A stretch of DNA of 64,000 nucleotides, from contig JAQZBQ010000001.1 in NCBI GenBank assembly GCA_029237825.1, forward strand, positions 186,001 to 250,000. The letters run 5' to 3'. Source of the stretch: Bacteroidota bacterium. Lineage in GTDB: Bacteria > Bacteroidota > Bacteroidia > B-17B0 > Aurantibacillaceae. Numbering within the stretch: position 1 is the stretch's first letter; each line of letters opens with the position of its first letter. Positions 28,339-36,403 of this stretch are shown piece after piece. The notes under the pieces were generated by a model. The model did no database searches. It had not been told where the DNA came from and saw only the letters and a program-made list of their open reading frames with translations. A program made the translations under genes and the position numbers.

Positions 28339-29223
28339 TTAAAATACATGCTTCTCTGCATGGTAAGACGAACGCACCAATGCTCCGCTCTCTACATACC
28401 TGAATCCCTTCGAAAGGGCGATTTCGCCCCACTTCTTAAATTCATCCGGATGAACAAATCTAGCTACCGGTGAATGCTTTGGGGTTGGTTGTAAATATTG
28501 TCCAATTGTCATTACATCGCAATGTACGGCCGCAAGATCATCAATCGTTTCCAGAACTTCCTCTTCCGTTTCGCCCAAACCAACCATCAGCCCGCATTTG
28601 GTTCTAACTCCGGCATCGTGAAGCCGCTTCAGAACTTCCATACTTCTGTCATACTTTGCCTGGATTCGTACTTGAGCAGTTAAACGTCTAACGGTTTCAA
28701 TATTATGCGAAACAATATCCGGTTTCACATCAATAATTCGTTGAAGGTTTTCCCATTTACCCGCGAAATCGGGGATCAGGCATTCAAATTTTGTTTCCGG
28801 ACTGATTTCCCGAATTGCTTTAATCGTTTCCGCCCAAATAATGGAACCGCCATCCTTTAAATCATCCCTGTCAACTGAAGTGATCACGCAATGTTTCACT
28901 CCCATTAGCTTAACAGAGTTTGCTACCCGTTTTGGTTCGTCCCAGTCAGCCGGTTTTGGTTTCCCGGTAGCAACGGCGCAAAATCCACAGGAACGTGTAC
29001 AGATGTTACCAAGTATCATAAACGTAGCTGTACCAGCACCCCAGCACTCGCCCATATTGGGGCAATTGCCGCTTTCGCATATGGTGTGCAGCTTATGCGT
29101 GGCAACAATATTTCTAACTTTTAAATATTCTTCTCCAATAGGTAATTTTACCCTCAACCAATCTGGTTTCCGGGGCCTTTCGGGAATAAGGGCTTCACTC
29201 ACAATCTCCATTTTTAGAACCAT
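28339..29223 (-). CDS. lipA: Lipoyl synthase
   Basis: Radical SAM enzyme that inserts two sulfurs into octanoyl chains to make lipoate. 294 residues. The auxiliary cluster is bound by Cys49, Cys54 and Cys60 ([12 protein letters not shown]), the radical SAM cluster by Cys75, Cys79 and Cys82 (CTRSCGFC), and the C-terminal [11 protein letters not shown] has the conserved Ser. ATG at 29223 and a second ATG four codons later are both plausible. Its start overlaps the end of the upstream barrel-protein gene by 10 bases, so they are coupled. No lipB is in the window. Confidence 0.97.
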   Translation of the reverse strand: MVLKMEIVSEALIPERPRKPDWLRVKLPIGEEYLKVRNIVATHKLHTICESGNCPNMGECWGAGTATFMILGNICTRSCGFCAVATGKPKPADWDEPKRVANSVKLMGVKHCVITSVDRDDLKDGGSIIWAETIKAIREISPETKFECLIPDFAGKWENLQRIIDVKPDIVSHNIETVRRLTAQVRIQAKYDRSMEVLKRLHDAGVRTKCGLMVGLGETEEEVLETIDDLAAVHCDVMTIGQYLQPTPKHSPVARFVHPDEFKKWGEIALSKGFRYVESGALVRSSYHAEKHVF

Positions 29224-29969
29224 TTTTTACCAAATACGAAACCAACGTATAAGGTGACAATATAATTTTCGGCCGGGTTATGTGCCATAATCGGTAAGGC
29301 TTTTGGAAAATAATCAAATATGACTCCCGTCTCAATTGCTTTTACTTTATTTGAAAAAGGCGCATACTCAAAACTCATGTTTAACTTACCATACAAACCC
29401 GGATATACCCTCATTTCTCCCAATCCATCAACCAATGGGCCTTTTCCGGAAATACTATCGATAGAATGTACTTCGGGATTGTATTTTATGGATTGCTGAA
29501 ATTTATCTCCGGCGGAAGATTCGCGATAAACCAAAATATAATTTGGTTTAGCAAAGGCAGCAGTACCACCTACATAATAGGATGTCCGGATCTCCACAGA
29601 CTTCCTGTCAGACCGGCGAAAAATCGTATTTTGATACCCTACTCCAGCCCTAAACATCAACACGCTATTCATTTTTCCATAAATAAACCGTTTGGAGTTA
29701 TCCGTATTATTTGAAATTTTAATTTCCTTAGGATGCTTCATATTCAGGGCTTCAACTTCAACTAACCGCTTACGTGTTCCTGTCACATGTCTTGCACGCA
29801 TCCAGTTTACTCCTAAACCACGGCTGTGCACAAAAATTCCAAATGACATTTCATTTCGGTATAAAACGTTAGGATCCTGACCGTTAGCAATCGCCTGGCT
29901 TGTGCTTTGTGAATAGCCGCAAAAACTCAGGAATAACAAAACTATACTATATGCCAGGCACCTTTTCAT
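29214..29969 (-). CDS. Exported probable outer-membrane protein (hypothetical)
   Basis: 251 residues with a signal peptide ending at GYSQ (residues 1-20) and strand-rich, aromatic sequence finishing in [13 protein letters not shown], the pattern of a small barrel. It has the motif-like stretch [32 protein letters not shown]. No named family recognised. It overlaps lipA by 10 bases and has a perfect -7 box 7 bases before its ATG. Association with lipoate synthesis may only be operon sharing. Confidence 0.65.
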   Translation of the reverse strand: MKRCLAYSIVLLFLSFCGYSQSTSQAIANGQDPNVLYRNEMSFGIFVHSRGLGVNWMRARHVTGTRKRLVEVEALNMKHPKEIKISNNTDNSKRFIYGKMNSVLMFRAGVGYQNTIFRRSDRKSVEIRTSYYVGGTAAFAKPNYILVYRESSAGDKFQQSIKYNPEVHSIDSISGKGPLVDGLGEMRVYPGLYGKLNMSFEYAPFSNKVKAIETGVIFDYFPKALPIMAHNPAENYIVTLYVGFVFGKKWF

Positions 29970-29976
29970 GGATCAA

Positions 29977-29984
29977 CAAAAGTA
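29977..29984 (-). promoter_or_regulatory. -7 promoter box (TACTTTTG) for the barrel-lipA-membrane protein unit
   Basis: Perfect TAnnTTTG on the minus strand, seven bases (TTGATCC) before the ATG at 29969. No TTG at -33. Implies a leader of only about 2-4 bases. Confidence 0.55.
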
Positions 29985-30020
29985 GTTAATAATTTATGAA
30001 TTAGATAGTTAAAGCTTTAT

Positions 30021-30028
30021 TATCTTTG
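30021..30028 (+). promoter_or_regulatory. -7 promoter box (TATCTTTG) for osmC
   Basis: Perfect TAnnTTTG on the plus strand, 19 bases before the ATG at 30048, back to back with the divergent box at 29977-29984. No clear -33 TTG. Confidence 0.5.
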
Positions 30029-30047
30029 AAAGAAAACTTACAAAATA

Positions 30048-30455
30048 ATGACTAGTAAAGTAATTTATTCCGGACAATTAAGAACGGAAGCTACACATAT
30101 TCAATCAGCTACTATTATTCACACCGATGCCCCTAAAGATAATCATGGCAAAGGCGAAATGTTTTCTCCAACTGATTTAGTGGCAACAGCGCTGGCAAGT
30201 TGCATGATTTCCATTATGGGAATTGCCGCAATGAAAGAAGGGATTACACCGATTGACGGTACTACAGCGGAAGTGACTAAAGTCATGTATGCTGATCCCA
30301 GAAGGATTGGTGAAATACATGTTAAAATCACATTCCCAAAAAATGTTTATACAGACCGGGAACAAAAGATTTACGAAAACGCTGCGCGGACCTGTCCGGT
30401 AGCAAAAAGCCTTCACCCGGATTTAAAGCAGGTGATTGATTTTATCTGGCAATAA
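30048..30455 (+). CDS. OsmC/Ohr family peroxiredoxin-like protein
   Basis: 135 residues with the two family cysteines: in ALASCMISIMGIAA (about residue 51) and in RTCPVAKSLHP (about residue 116). Family members reduce organic or other peroxides in the cytoplasm using the Cys pair. It is convergent with ytxJ, with only four bases between the two stops, and divergent from the barrel-lipA unit. The closest subgroup is OsmC-like rather than Ohr, but this is not certain. Confidence 0.9.
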   Translation: MTSKVIYSGQLRTEATHIQSATIIHTDAPKDNHGKGEMFSPTDLVATALASCMISIMGIAAMKEGITPIDGTTAEVTKVMYADPRRIGEIHVKITFPKNVYTDREQKIYENAARTCPVAKSLHPDLKQVIDFIWQ

Positions 30456-30459
30456 AGTT

Positions 30460-30810
30460 TTAATTTTTGGCTGCTTCCAGAATTTCACTGGCAGAAATAC
30501 CGCTGTGGGAATTATGGTAAATGCAAACGCCGTTTTTAATAAGCAATACCTGAGGTGAAGCATGTTCTACCTGAAACATGGTTGCAATTTCGTTAGAAAT
30601 ATCCCTGTGATTGAGAAGGTCTAAATAATAGGCTTGAATGTGCTCTGGGTTTGTCCATTTCGATTCGAGGCGGTTTAATGCCATGGAACTGATGGAACAT
30701 CGGGTACTGTGTTTAAACAGAAGAACAGTCAGGCCTTTACCCGACTGTTCCAGTGTTAAATTTTTAATCTCCTTAAGCTGATCTATATGGGTGAGCTTAT
30801 TCCAAAGCAT
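30460..30810 (-). CDS. ytxJ: Monothiol bacilliredoxin, YtxJ/BrxC family
   Basis: 116 residues with a thioredoxin-like fold. FKHSTRCSISSMALNRLE carries the single active Cys (TRCSIS) of this family, and ASPQVLLIKNGVCIYHN is the cis-Pro region. YtxJ/BrxC removes bacillithiol from mixed disulfides, so its presence suggests that the organism uses bacillithiol; no bsh genes are in the window. Translated 8 bases downstream of a 43-residue lipoprotein gene, so the two form one message. Faces osmC, another thiol-peroxide gene. Confidence 0.88.
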   Translation of the reverse strand: MLWNKLTHIDQLKEIKNLTLEQSGKGLTVLLFKHSTRCSISSMALNRLESKWTNPEHIQAYYLDLLNHRDISNEIATMFQVEHASPQVLLIKNGVCIYHNSHSGISASEILEAAKN

Positions 30811-30818
30811 CCGGGAAA

Positions 30819-30950
30819 CTATACTGTTTTCTTAGTAGAAACAGAGGTATTAGCTTTAGAGTAAGCTGGGCATTTTTCGTGCGATTTGCAAGAAGTTAAT
30901 GACGCACAAAAAGCGAATAACAAGGCTGAAAGTAAAGCTAATTTTTTCAT
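30819..30950 (-). CDS. 43-residue lipoprotein
   Basis: Reads MKKLALLSALLFAFCASL, then TSCKSHEKCPAYSK and a short tail to KKTV and a TAG stop. LTSC is a good lipobox with the lipidated Cys at residue 21, leaving a mature peptide of only 23 residues that contains one more Cys. A strong promoter (TTTG-N18-TATATTTG) lies upstream, and ytxJ follows after 8 bases. Similar tiny KCPAY-type lipoproteins are, from memory, seen in Bacteroidota but have no assigned role. The gene is short enough to be missed by a length cutoff. Confidence 0.72.
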   Translation of the reverse strand: MKKLALLSALLFAFCASLTSCKSHEKCPAYSKANTSVSTKKTV

Positions 30951-30978
30951 ATAAATTAATTTTTAATAATAAGAATAA

Positions 30979-31008
30979 CAAATATATATTAATTTCGTTA
31001 GGAACAAA
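30979..31008 (-). promoter_or_regulatory. Promoter of the small lipoprotein-ytxJ unit
   Basis: On the minus strand TTTG (31008-31005), 18-base spacer, TATATTTG (30986-30979), a full match to the Bacteroidota consensus. About 22-24 bases of leader before the ATG at 30950. Confidence 0.7.
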
Positions 31009-31038
31009 AAAAAACACTGACAATTATCAGTTTTTTTT
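31006..31038. other. A-run / short hairpin / T-run element between the lipoprotein and ung genes
   Basis: Nine A, C, then ACTGA-caatta-TCAGT and eight T. The five-base stem extended by A-T pairing looks like a weak terminator in both directions. It lies between two divergent genes, where a terminator is not expected, and overlaps the -33 element of the lipoprotein promoter. Confidence 0.4.
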
Positions 31039-31059
31039 CTTAAGAAATAATGAACAGTA

Positions 31060-31764
31060 ATGCTAGACCTGATTTCAGATCCCATTTGGCACCGTAAACT
31101 GGAATCAGAATGTAACGAGCCCTATTTCAAATCATTACAGGAATTTGTATTGAAAGAAAGGAACCAATTTACAGTATACCCACCCGAGAAAGACACCTTT
31201 ACGGCGTTAAATCTTACAAGTTTAAAAGAAATTAAAGCGGTTATTCTTGGCCAGGATCCTTATCACCAACCACGCCAGGCACACGGACTCAGCTTTTCAG
31301 TAAATTACGGAATTAAAATTCCGCCCTCCCTGGGCAATATTTATAAAGAACTAAAAACTGATATTGGATTTGTGGTTCCCAATCATGGTAATTTAACAAG
31401 CTGGGCGCGCCAGGGTGTACTTCTTTTAAATGCTACTTTAACTGTTCGGGCAGGCGAACCAGGAAGCCACCAAAAAAAAGGATGGGAAACTTTTACCAAC
31501 CACATCATTCAAACCATTTCCGATGAAAACGAACACTGCGTGTTTATGCTTTGGGGAAATTTCGCCAAAACGAAAGCGGACCTAATCGATCCGGATAAAC
31601 ATTTAATCCTCGAGACAGCACATCCTTCTCCGCTGGCAAGAGGTGGATTCTTTGGCTGCAAACATTTTTCTAAAACAAATCAATACCTGAACCTTTATAA
31701 TCGCGGGAGCATTAATTGGAATCTATCCGACTATGGTCTGTTTGACGAGAGGGCAAACTCATAA
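31060..31764 (+). CDS. ung: Uracil-DNA glycosylase, family 1
   Basis: Removes uracil from DNA. It is 234 residues. GQDPYHQPRQAHGLSFSV has the catalytic Asp66 and the water-activating loop, and HPSPLARGGFFGCKHFS is the DNA-intercalation loop with the second catalytic His. Start ATG at 31060 gives the usual family length. Transcribed alone: a promoter for the next gene stands in the gap after it. Confidence 0.97.
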   Translation: MLDLISDPIWHRKLESECNEPYFKSLQEFVLKERNQFTVYPPEKDTFTALNLTSLKEIKAVILGQDPYHQPRQAHGLSFSVNYGIKIPPSLGNIYKELKTDIGFVVPNHGNLTSWARQGVLLLNATLTVRAGEPGSHQKKGWETFTNHIIQTISDENEHCVFMLWGNFAKTKADLIDPDKHLILETAHPSPLARGGFFGCKHFSKTNQYLNLYNRGSINWNLSDYGLFDERANS

Positions 31765-31782
31765 AAATATTTTTTAAGAACC

Positions 31783-31813
31783 TTTGAAATCATTCAAATA
31801 ATAACTAAGTTTA
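31783..31813 (+). promoter_or_regulatory. Promoter of the unknown-hemW pair
   Basis: TTTG at 31783-31786, 19-base spacer, TAAGTTTA at 31806-31813 (one mismatch to TAnnTTTG). The ATG is 20 bases downstream. Confidence 0.55.
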
Positions 31814-31833
31814 GAATAACTTATTTAAACAAA

Positions 31834-33330
31834 ATGATCAGCATACAAAAACAAGTTCTTTTACTCTCAGATTTTCATTTTAAAGAATTCTCAGATTACC
31901 TGTTAAATACAAATGCGGATCTTCCTTATAAACTCATTAACACCATTCGGTTTTCAAAACGGCCTCACGAATCCGACGAACTCTGCCAGCTCATTTATGG
32001 CGATTCAGCTGAAAAAACGAAACGTAAATTTTTGCAGTTAACCCACCACACTTTTAAATTAAGCGGCTTTTTAAGCAGGAATTATACCAATTACCTGAAA
32101 CACAATCTGCAAATCATTGAAGAACTATTAAGTAAAGGGGAAAAGAAAAAAGCAAATGATGTAGCAGAATGGTTATATGATGTTGCAGAAAAAATTGAAG
32201 ATTATACTACCCTGATTGAAGTCACTAAATTTTTTGCGCAGCAAAGTTTTATTACCGAATCAAAAGATGCCAATAAATATCATAAAAAAGTTGACGAGTA
32301 TATTGAATACGAACGCATAAAAAATGCGATTTACCTTTACTTACGGGAAAATCTTTTCTTTAAAGGGAAAGAAAATATTTCGAAAGCTCAGGCAAACAAA
32401 GACCTTGCTTTTTTCAACCAATATACCGAACACAAATCAAATTCCATTAATCTTTTAGCACGGTTTGGAAAATACTATGAACTCAGCTTTTTAAGCCATC
32501 CTGATTTTTTTAAGCAGGAAACCCTTAAGAGCCTGGATGAATTAGAGCGCGATTTTTTAAATAACGCCCACGTTTGCTTTCATTACCTCGACGACATGTA
32601 TTTTAAAATACTTGGTTTAAGGCTTCAATTAAATGTGAACAATAATAATACAGACTCCATGCTACAAGAGGTTAAAAAGATGAACAACATCAGTTCATTT
32701 CTTAAATTCTGGAGCAGCTATATTAATATTCCCGAAATATTTTCCTTTTCGGTTCAGGCCAGTCATTATATGAGTTCCTATGCCTTTATTTTCAGGCAAG
32801 ACTATCATTCAACCCTGCCCGGAGACATAAAAGAAAACATATTATACCTTAAGCAAAAACTGGAATCAGAATTATCAAAGAATTGCTGGAATGATGGCGA
32901 ATACATTATAAAGCTTATCAATTTAAAATGTTTTTACGCTGCTGTACTCTTAACAGGCGATGATAACGATAAAGCAAAATCAGTTAAAATACTTGAAGAC
33001 ACACTGGTTTCTTATCAGCAAATACCATTTCAGAAATTCCTCGACGGCATGTTCAGTACCCTTATAATGGGTTATTTTAGCTTGCAGCAATACGACAAAG
33101 TAATTTCCACTTATAAACGCTATAAGAAAATAACGTCCGACCAGATTGTTGTTAAAGAAAATGATTTAACTATTGATGCATATTATTTTACTTCCCAGTA
33201 TCTTACCAATCAGCGAAAACAATACACGGAAAAGTTAAAATCTACCTACAACGAATCGGACAATTTTGATCATATTAAAAATCTTATTTCAGAACTCGGT
33301 AACTACTACAAAATACCGGTAAGTTTTTAA
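31834..33330 (+). CDS. Hypothetical helical protein, unknown function
   Basis: 498 residues, no signal peptide or membrane segment. The sequence is nearly all amphipathic helix with many Tyr, Phe, Lys and Leu, in a pattern like degenerate TPR arrays (for example IMGYFSLQQYDKVISTYKRYKK near residue 410), suggesting a scaffold. I do not recognise a family and no catalytic motif is visible. hemW starts one base after its stop, so the pair is co-transcribed, but no functional link to heme is evident. Confidence 0.6.
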   Translation: MISIQKQVLLLSDFHFKEFSDYLLNTNADLPYKLINTIRFSKRPHESDELCQLIYGDSAEKTKRKFLQLTHHTFKLSGFLSRNYTNYLKHNLQIIEELLSKGEKKKANDVAEWLYDVAEKIEDYTTLIEVTKFFAQQSFITESKDANKYHKKVDEYIEYERIKNAIYLYLRENLFFKGKENISKAQANKDLAFFNQYTEHKSNSINLLARFGKYYELSFLSHPDFFKQETLKSLDELERDFLNNAHVCFHYLDDMYFKILGLRLQLNVNNNNTDSMLQEVKKMNNISSFLKFWSSYINIPEIFSFSVQASHYMSSYAFIFRQDYHSTLPGDIKENILYLKQKLESELSKNCWNDGEYIIKLINLKCFYAAVLLTGDDNDKAKSVKILEDTLVSYQQIPFQKFLDGMFSTLIMGYFSLQQYDKVISTYKRYKKITSDQIVVKENDLTIDAYYFTSQYLTNQRKQYTEKLKSTYNESDNFDHIKNLISELGNYYKIPVSF

Positions 33331-33331
33331 G

Positions 33332-34459
33332 GTGAGCGGCATTTACATTCATATTCCTTTTTGCAAAAAGGCCTGTCATTATTGCGATTTTTATTTTTCA
33401 ACTTCTCTCCGAAATAAAGGGGCACTTGTAAACAGCATATTATCGGAAATTGATCAACGTGTCAATTACCTGTCGGATAAATCCATTCAAACCATCTATT
33501 TTGGTGGCGGAACTCCTAGCCTGCTTTCAGAAAAAGAAACCTTTCTCATTTTAGAAAAAATTTACAAGTTGTTTAGGGTTTCGAATGACGCAGAAATTAC
33601 AATGGAATGTAACCCCGATGATCTTAATACAGAGAAGTTAAAAGAACTTAAGCGCCAGGAAATTACGAGGCTAAGCGTGGGCCTTCAAAGCTTTAATGAT
33701 GAAGAACTAATCTGGATGAACCGCGCTCACACGGCACAGGAAAGCGAATCCAGTGTAAAACGCGCACAAGATAAAGGGTTTGAAAATATAACCATTGACT
33801 TAATTTACGGCTCTAAGTTTTCGAATCCAACCAACTGGAAGAGCACGCTTAACAAGGCAATTTCACTGAATGTACCGCATATTTCAAGCTATAACCTCAC
33901 CATTGAAGACAAAACAAAATTGGGGCATGACTTAAAAAACAAAAAAGAAAATGCCATTGATGAAGAAAAAAGCTCTGAACTCTTTTTAGAGATGATTGAT
34001 CGGCTAGAAAAAAATGATTTTGTTCATTACGAAATTTCAAATTTTGCAAAGGAAGGTTTCTTTAGTCAGCACAATTCAAATTACTGGAGAGGAGTTCACT
34101 ACCTTGGATTAGGCCCATCTGCCCATTCATTTGATGGTGAATCCAGGCAATGGAATGTGGCCAACAATTCCTTGTACATAAAAAAAATAAACGAGCAACA
34201 CGGCCATTATTTTGAACGTGAGGTTTTAACTGAAAAAGAACGGTTTAATGAATATGTGCTGACGTCTCTACGAACCATTTGGGGAATAGAATTGGATTAC
34301 CTTAAAAAAAATTTCCGGTCCGAATTTACTGAAGGTTTTATTACTCAGGTCTCGCACTTTATTAAGCAAGAAACCATTTTAAAAAAAGATTCCACCTATA
34401 CGCTTACTGAAAAAGGTAAACTGCTTGCCGACAAAATAGCGAGCGACTTATTCGCCTAA
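33332..34459 (+). CDS. hemW: HemW-like radical SAM protein (heme chaperone / CPO-like)
   Basis: 375 residues from a GTG start. YIHIPFCKKACHYCDF has the radical SAM cysteines at 11, 15 and 18. The TIYFGGGTPSLL motif and the GLGPSAHSF stretch are typical of the HemN/HemW group; the shorter N-terminus and short length fit HemW, which delivers heme, rather than true HemN. The C-terminal HemN-type domain (ERFNEYVLTSLRTIWGI) is present. The GTG start is directly after the stop of the unknown gene. Confidence 0.9.
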   Translation: MSGIYIHIPFCKKACHYCDFYFSTSLRNKGALVNSILSEIDQRVNYLSDKSIQTIYFGGGTPSLLSEKETFLILEKIYKLFRVSNDAEITMECNPDDLNTEKLKELKRQEITRLSVGLQSFNDEELIWMNRAHTAQESESSVKRAQDKGFENITIDLIYGSKFSNPTNWKSTLNKAISLNVPHISSYNLTIEDKTKLGHDLKNKKENAIDEEKSSELFLEMIDRLEKNDFVHYEISNFAKEGFFSQHNSNYWRGVHYLGLGPSAHSFDGESRQWNVANNSLYIKKINEQHGHYFEREVLTEKERFNEYVLTSLRTIWGIELDYLKKNFRSEFTEGFITQVSHFIKQETILKKDSTYTLTEKGKLLADKIASDLFA

Positions 34460-34481
34460 TTTATGACGCAGACTCACTGCA

Positions 34482-34967
34482 TTAGTCCTCAACATTGTTC
34501 AACACGTCAAATACCAGGTCTTTTTCATAACCTTTCGCCAAGGCATAATTCATAAGTTTGAACTTAAGTTTTACAGGATTTTTTTCACGGATCAATTTGC
34601 GTTTTACTTCAAGCAACCGTGTTAGCGTTTCCAGGTAAAGCGTTTCATCTATTTGCTGCAGAGCTTTTTTTAAACAATACTCGCTCACACGTTTTTGCTT
34701 GAGTTCCTGCTTGATTTTAATACGTCCCCATTTCTTTATTGAAAACTTTCCTCGGGCAAAAGTCATGGCGAACCGCTCTTCGTTTAAAAAATTTTCTTCA
34801 ATAAGTTTGGAGATGATTAGTTCAACTGCTTCAGGCCACAATCCTAAATCATACAATTTATCGCGTGCGTCCTGTTGGCTTCGTTCCTGATAGGCGCACC
34901 AGCCTTGCATCTTAACTAATGCAAGTTGCGGATCATTTACTTTTATGGAAGCCTTTTTATCCAACAC
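34482..34967 (-). CDS. recX: Regulatory protein RecX
   Basis: Inhibitor of RecA. The body has three RecX helical repeats: WCAYQERSQQDARDKLYDLG, RFAMTFARGKFSIKKWGRIKIKQEL, and LLEVKRKLIREKNPVKLKFKLM. An ATG at 35009 would give 175 residues and overlap the start of the divergent methyltransferase gene by 7 bases. However, a full promoter (TTG-N19-TACTTTTG, 35000-34971) lies inside those first codons, so I place the start at the GTG at 34967 (or the TTG at 34964), giving about 161 residues. The start remains a proposal. Confidence 0.8.
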   Translation of the reverse strand: MLDKKASIKVNDPQLALVKMQGWCAYQERSQQDARDKLYDLGLWPEAVELIISKLIEENFLNEERFAMTFARGKFSIKKWGRIKIKQELKQKRVSEYCLKKALQQIDETLYLETLTRLLEVKRKLIREKNPVKLKFKLMNYALAKGYEKDLVFDVLNNVED

Positions 34968-34970
34968 TAA

Positions 34971-35000
34971 CAAAAGTAATATTTCTTTATCTTTGATCAA
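34971..35000 (-). promoter_or_regulatory. Promoter of recX, inside the longer ORF's first codons
   Basis: On the minus strand TTG (35000-34998), 19-base spacer, TACTTTTG (34978-34971), a full consensus match. The spacer contains the -7 box of the divergent gene. Confidence 0.6.
34988..34995 (+). promoter_or_regulatory. -7 promoter box (TATCTTTG) for the RsmF-like gene
   Basis: Perfect TAnnTTTG on the plus strand, seven bases (ATCAACC) before the ATG at 35003. No TTG at the -33 distance. Overlaps the divergent recX promoter. Confidence 0.55.
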
Positions 35001-35002
35001 CC

Positions 35003-36364
35003 ATGACATTAAATTTACCCGATGACTTTATCCAATCTGTTTCCTGTTGCCCAGGCTTTGATAAGGATGCTTTTATCACTGCACACCTAAACAATTCTCC
35101 AACAAGCATCCGGGTAAATCCATTTAAACAAACCCAGCTTAATTTTACACTCAACAAGGCAGTTGCGTGGAATAAATATGGGTTCTATCTAAACGAACGA
35201 CCAAATTTCACTCATGATCTTTTGTTCCAGGCAGGTTGTTATTATGTACAAGAAGCCGGTTCAATGTTCATTCAGCATGCACTTACTTCCCACGTTGACT
35301 TTAACGAAACAATTTTAGCACTGGATGTATGTGCATCGCCGGGAGGGAAAAGCACTCTGCTTGCCTCGCTTCTTAACGAAAAAAGCGCTTTGGTTGCCAA
35401 TGAAGTGGTAAAACAACGCGCCGAAGTTCTTTCTCAGAACTTAACAAAATGGGGAAACAGCAACGTAGTTGTAACCAATAACGATCCGGCTTCCTATTCA
35501 GCAATACCGGAGACATTTGATCTGATTATGGTAGATGCGCCTTGCAGTGGTTCAGGTCTCTTCAGAAAACAACCCGATGCCATAAACGAATGGAGTTTAG
35601 AAAATGTGAACCTTTGCAGCCAACGACAGAAGCGAATCCTGTCAGACATTCTAGGTTCATTAAAATCCGGAGGAACGCTTGTGTATTCAACCTGTTCTTA
35701 TTCCATCGAAGAAAATGAAAATATTGTCAATTGGCTCATTTCAGAATTTGGTTTAATCAGCCTTCCAATTCCAATCGAAGCGAACTGGGGAATTGTTGAG
35801 ACACATTATGCTGAGAATGATTTCTATGGATACCGTTTTTATCCGGATAAAACACAATCGGAAGGCTTCTTTTGCTCTCTTCTAAAAAAACCTGGTGCAA
35901 GCAACAACCATCGTCAATTTCGTAAATCTAAATTTGAAAACTTTACCGCTTTAAAAGCTAAAGAAAAAGAAGTGTTCAACGATTGGATTCATAATCCGGA
36001 AGTACATCTGATCACAAAATTTAAAGAAGACTTTCTCCTCACGAACGAATTGGTAATGGATTTCATTAATAAATATCCGCAATTGTATTTTAAAAAAGTT
36101 GGGACTACAATTGGTAACGTAATCAAAAAGGAGGTGATTCCTCATCATGACCTCGCTTTAAGCATTCACCGTTCTTCATCTATTCAAACAATCGTTTGTA
36201 ATCGGGAGGAAGGCTTGCAATTTTTTAAGAAAAGCTTAGTTACTATAGAAGGCCAAAAAGGCTGGAACCTTTTGACTTTCAACGGGTTTGGACTGGGATG
36301 GATTAAGCACCTGGGCAACCGCATTAATAATTATTTGCCGAATGATCTCAGAGTTTTAAAATAA
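35003..36364 (+). CDS. RsmB/RsmF-family rRNA cytosine-C5 methyltransferase
   Basis: 453 residues. The SAM-binding motif is ALDVCASPGGKSTLLASLL, the catalytic Cys block is VDAPCSGSGLFRKQPDA, and the second Cys is in VYSTCSYSIEENENIV. The N-terminal PSQxxxRVN-like stretch (TSIRVNPFK) and a C-terminal PUA-like part of about 150 residues fit RsmF/YebU-type enzymes that methylate 16S rRNA. The exact target base is not certain, so no symbol is given. Divergent from recX with overlapping promoters. Confidence 0.9.
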   Translation: MTLNLPDDFIQSVSCCPGFDKDAFITAHLNNSPTSIRVNPFKQTQLNFTLNKAVAWNKYGFYLNERPNFTHDLLFQAGCYYVQEAGSMFIQHALTSHVDFNETILALDVCASPGGKSTLLASLLNEKSALVANEVVKQRAEVLSQNLTKWGNSNVVVTNNDPASYSAIPETFDLIMVDAPCSGSGLFRKQPDAINEWSLENVNLCSQRQKRILSDILGSLKSGGTLVYSTCSYSIEENENIVNWLISEFGLISLPIPIEANWGIVETHYAENDFYGYRFYPDKTQSEGFFCSLLKKPGASNNHRQFRKSKFENFTALKAKEKEVFNDWIHNPEVHLITKFKEDFLLTNELVMDFINKYPQLYFKKVGTTIGNVIKKEVIPHHDLALSIHRSSSIQTIVCNREEGLQFFKKSLVTIEGQKGWNLLTFNGFGLGWIKHLGNRINNYLPNDLRVLK

Positions 36365-36403
36365 ATTCATATAATTTTAGGCGAACCCTAAAAATTGAAA
36401 ACA

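Noticed and set aside
30143-30416. Minus-strand ORFs opposite osmC
   Set aside because: They lie fully antisense to a clear OsmC gene and have no domain-like features.
34968-35009. First 14 codons of the longest recX frame as real coding sequence
   Set aside because: A full promoter lies inside them and the family's first helix begins later. Kept as a proposal, not proof.
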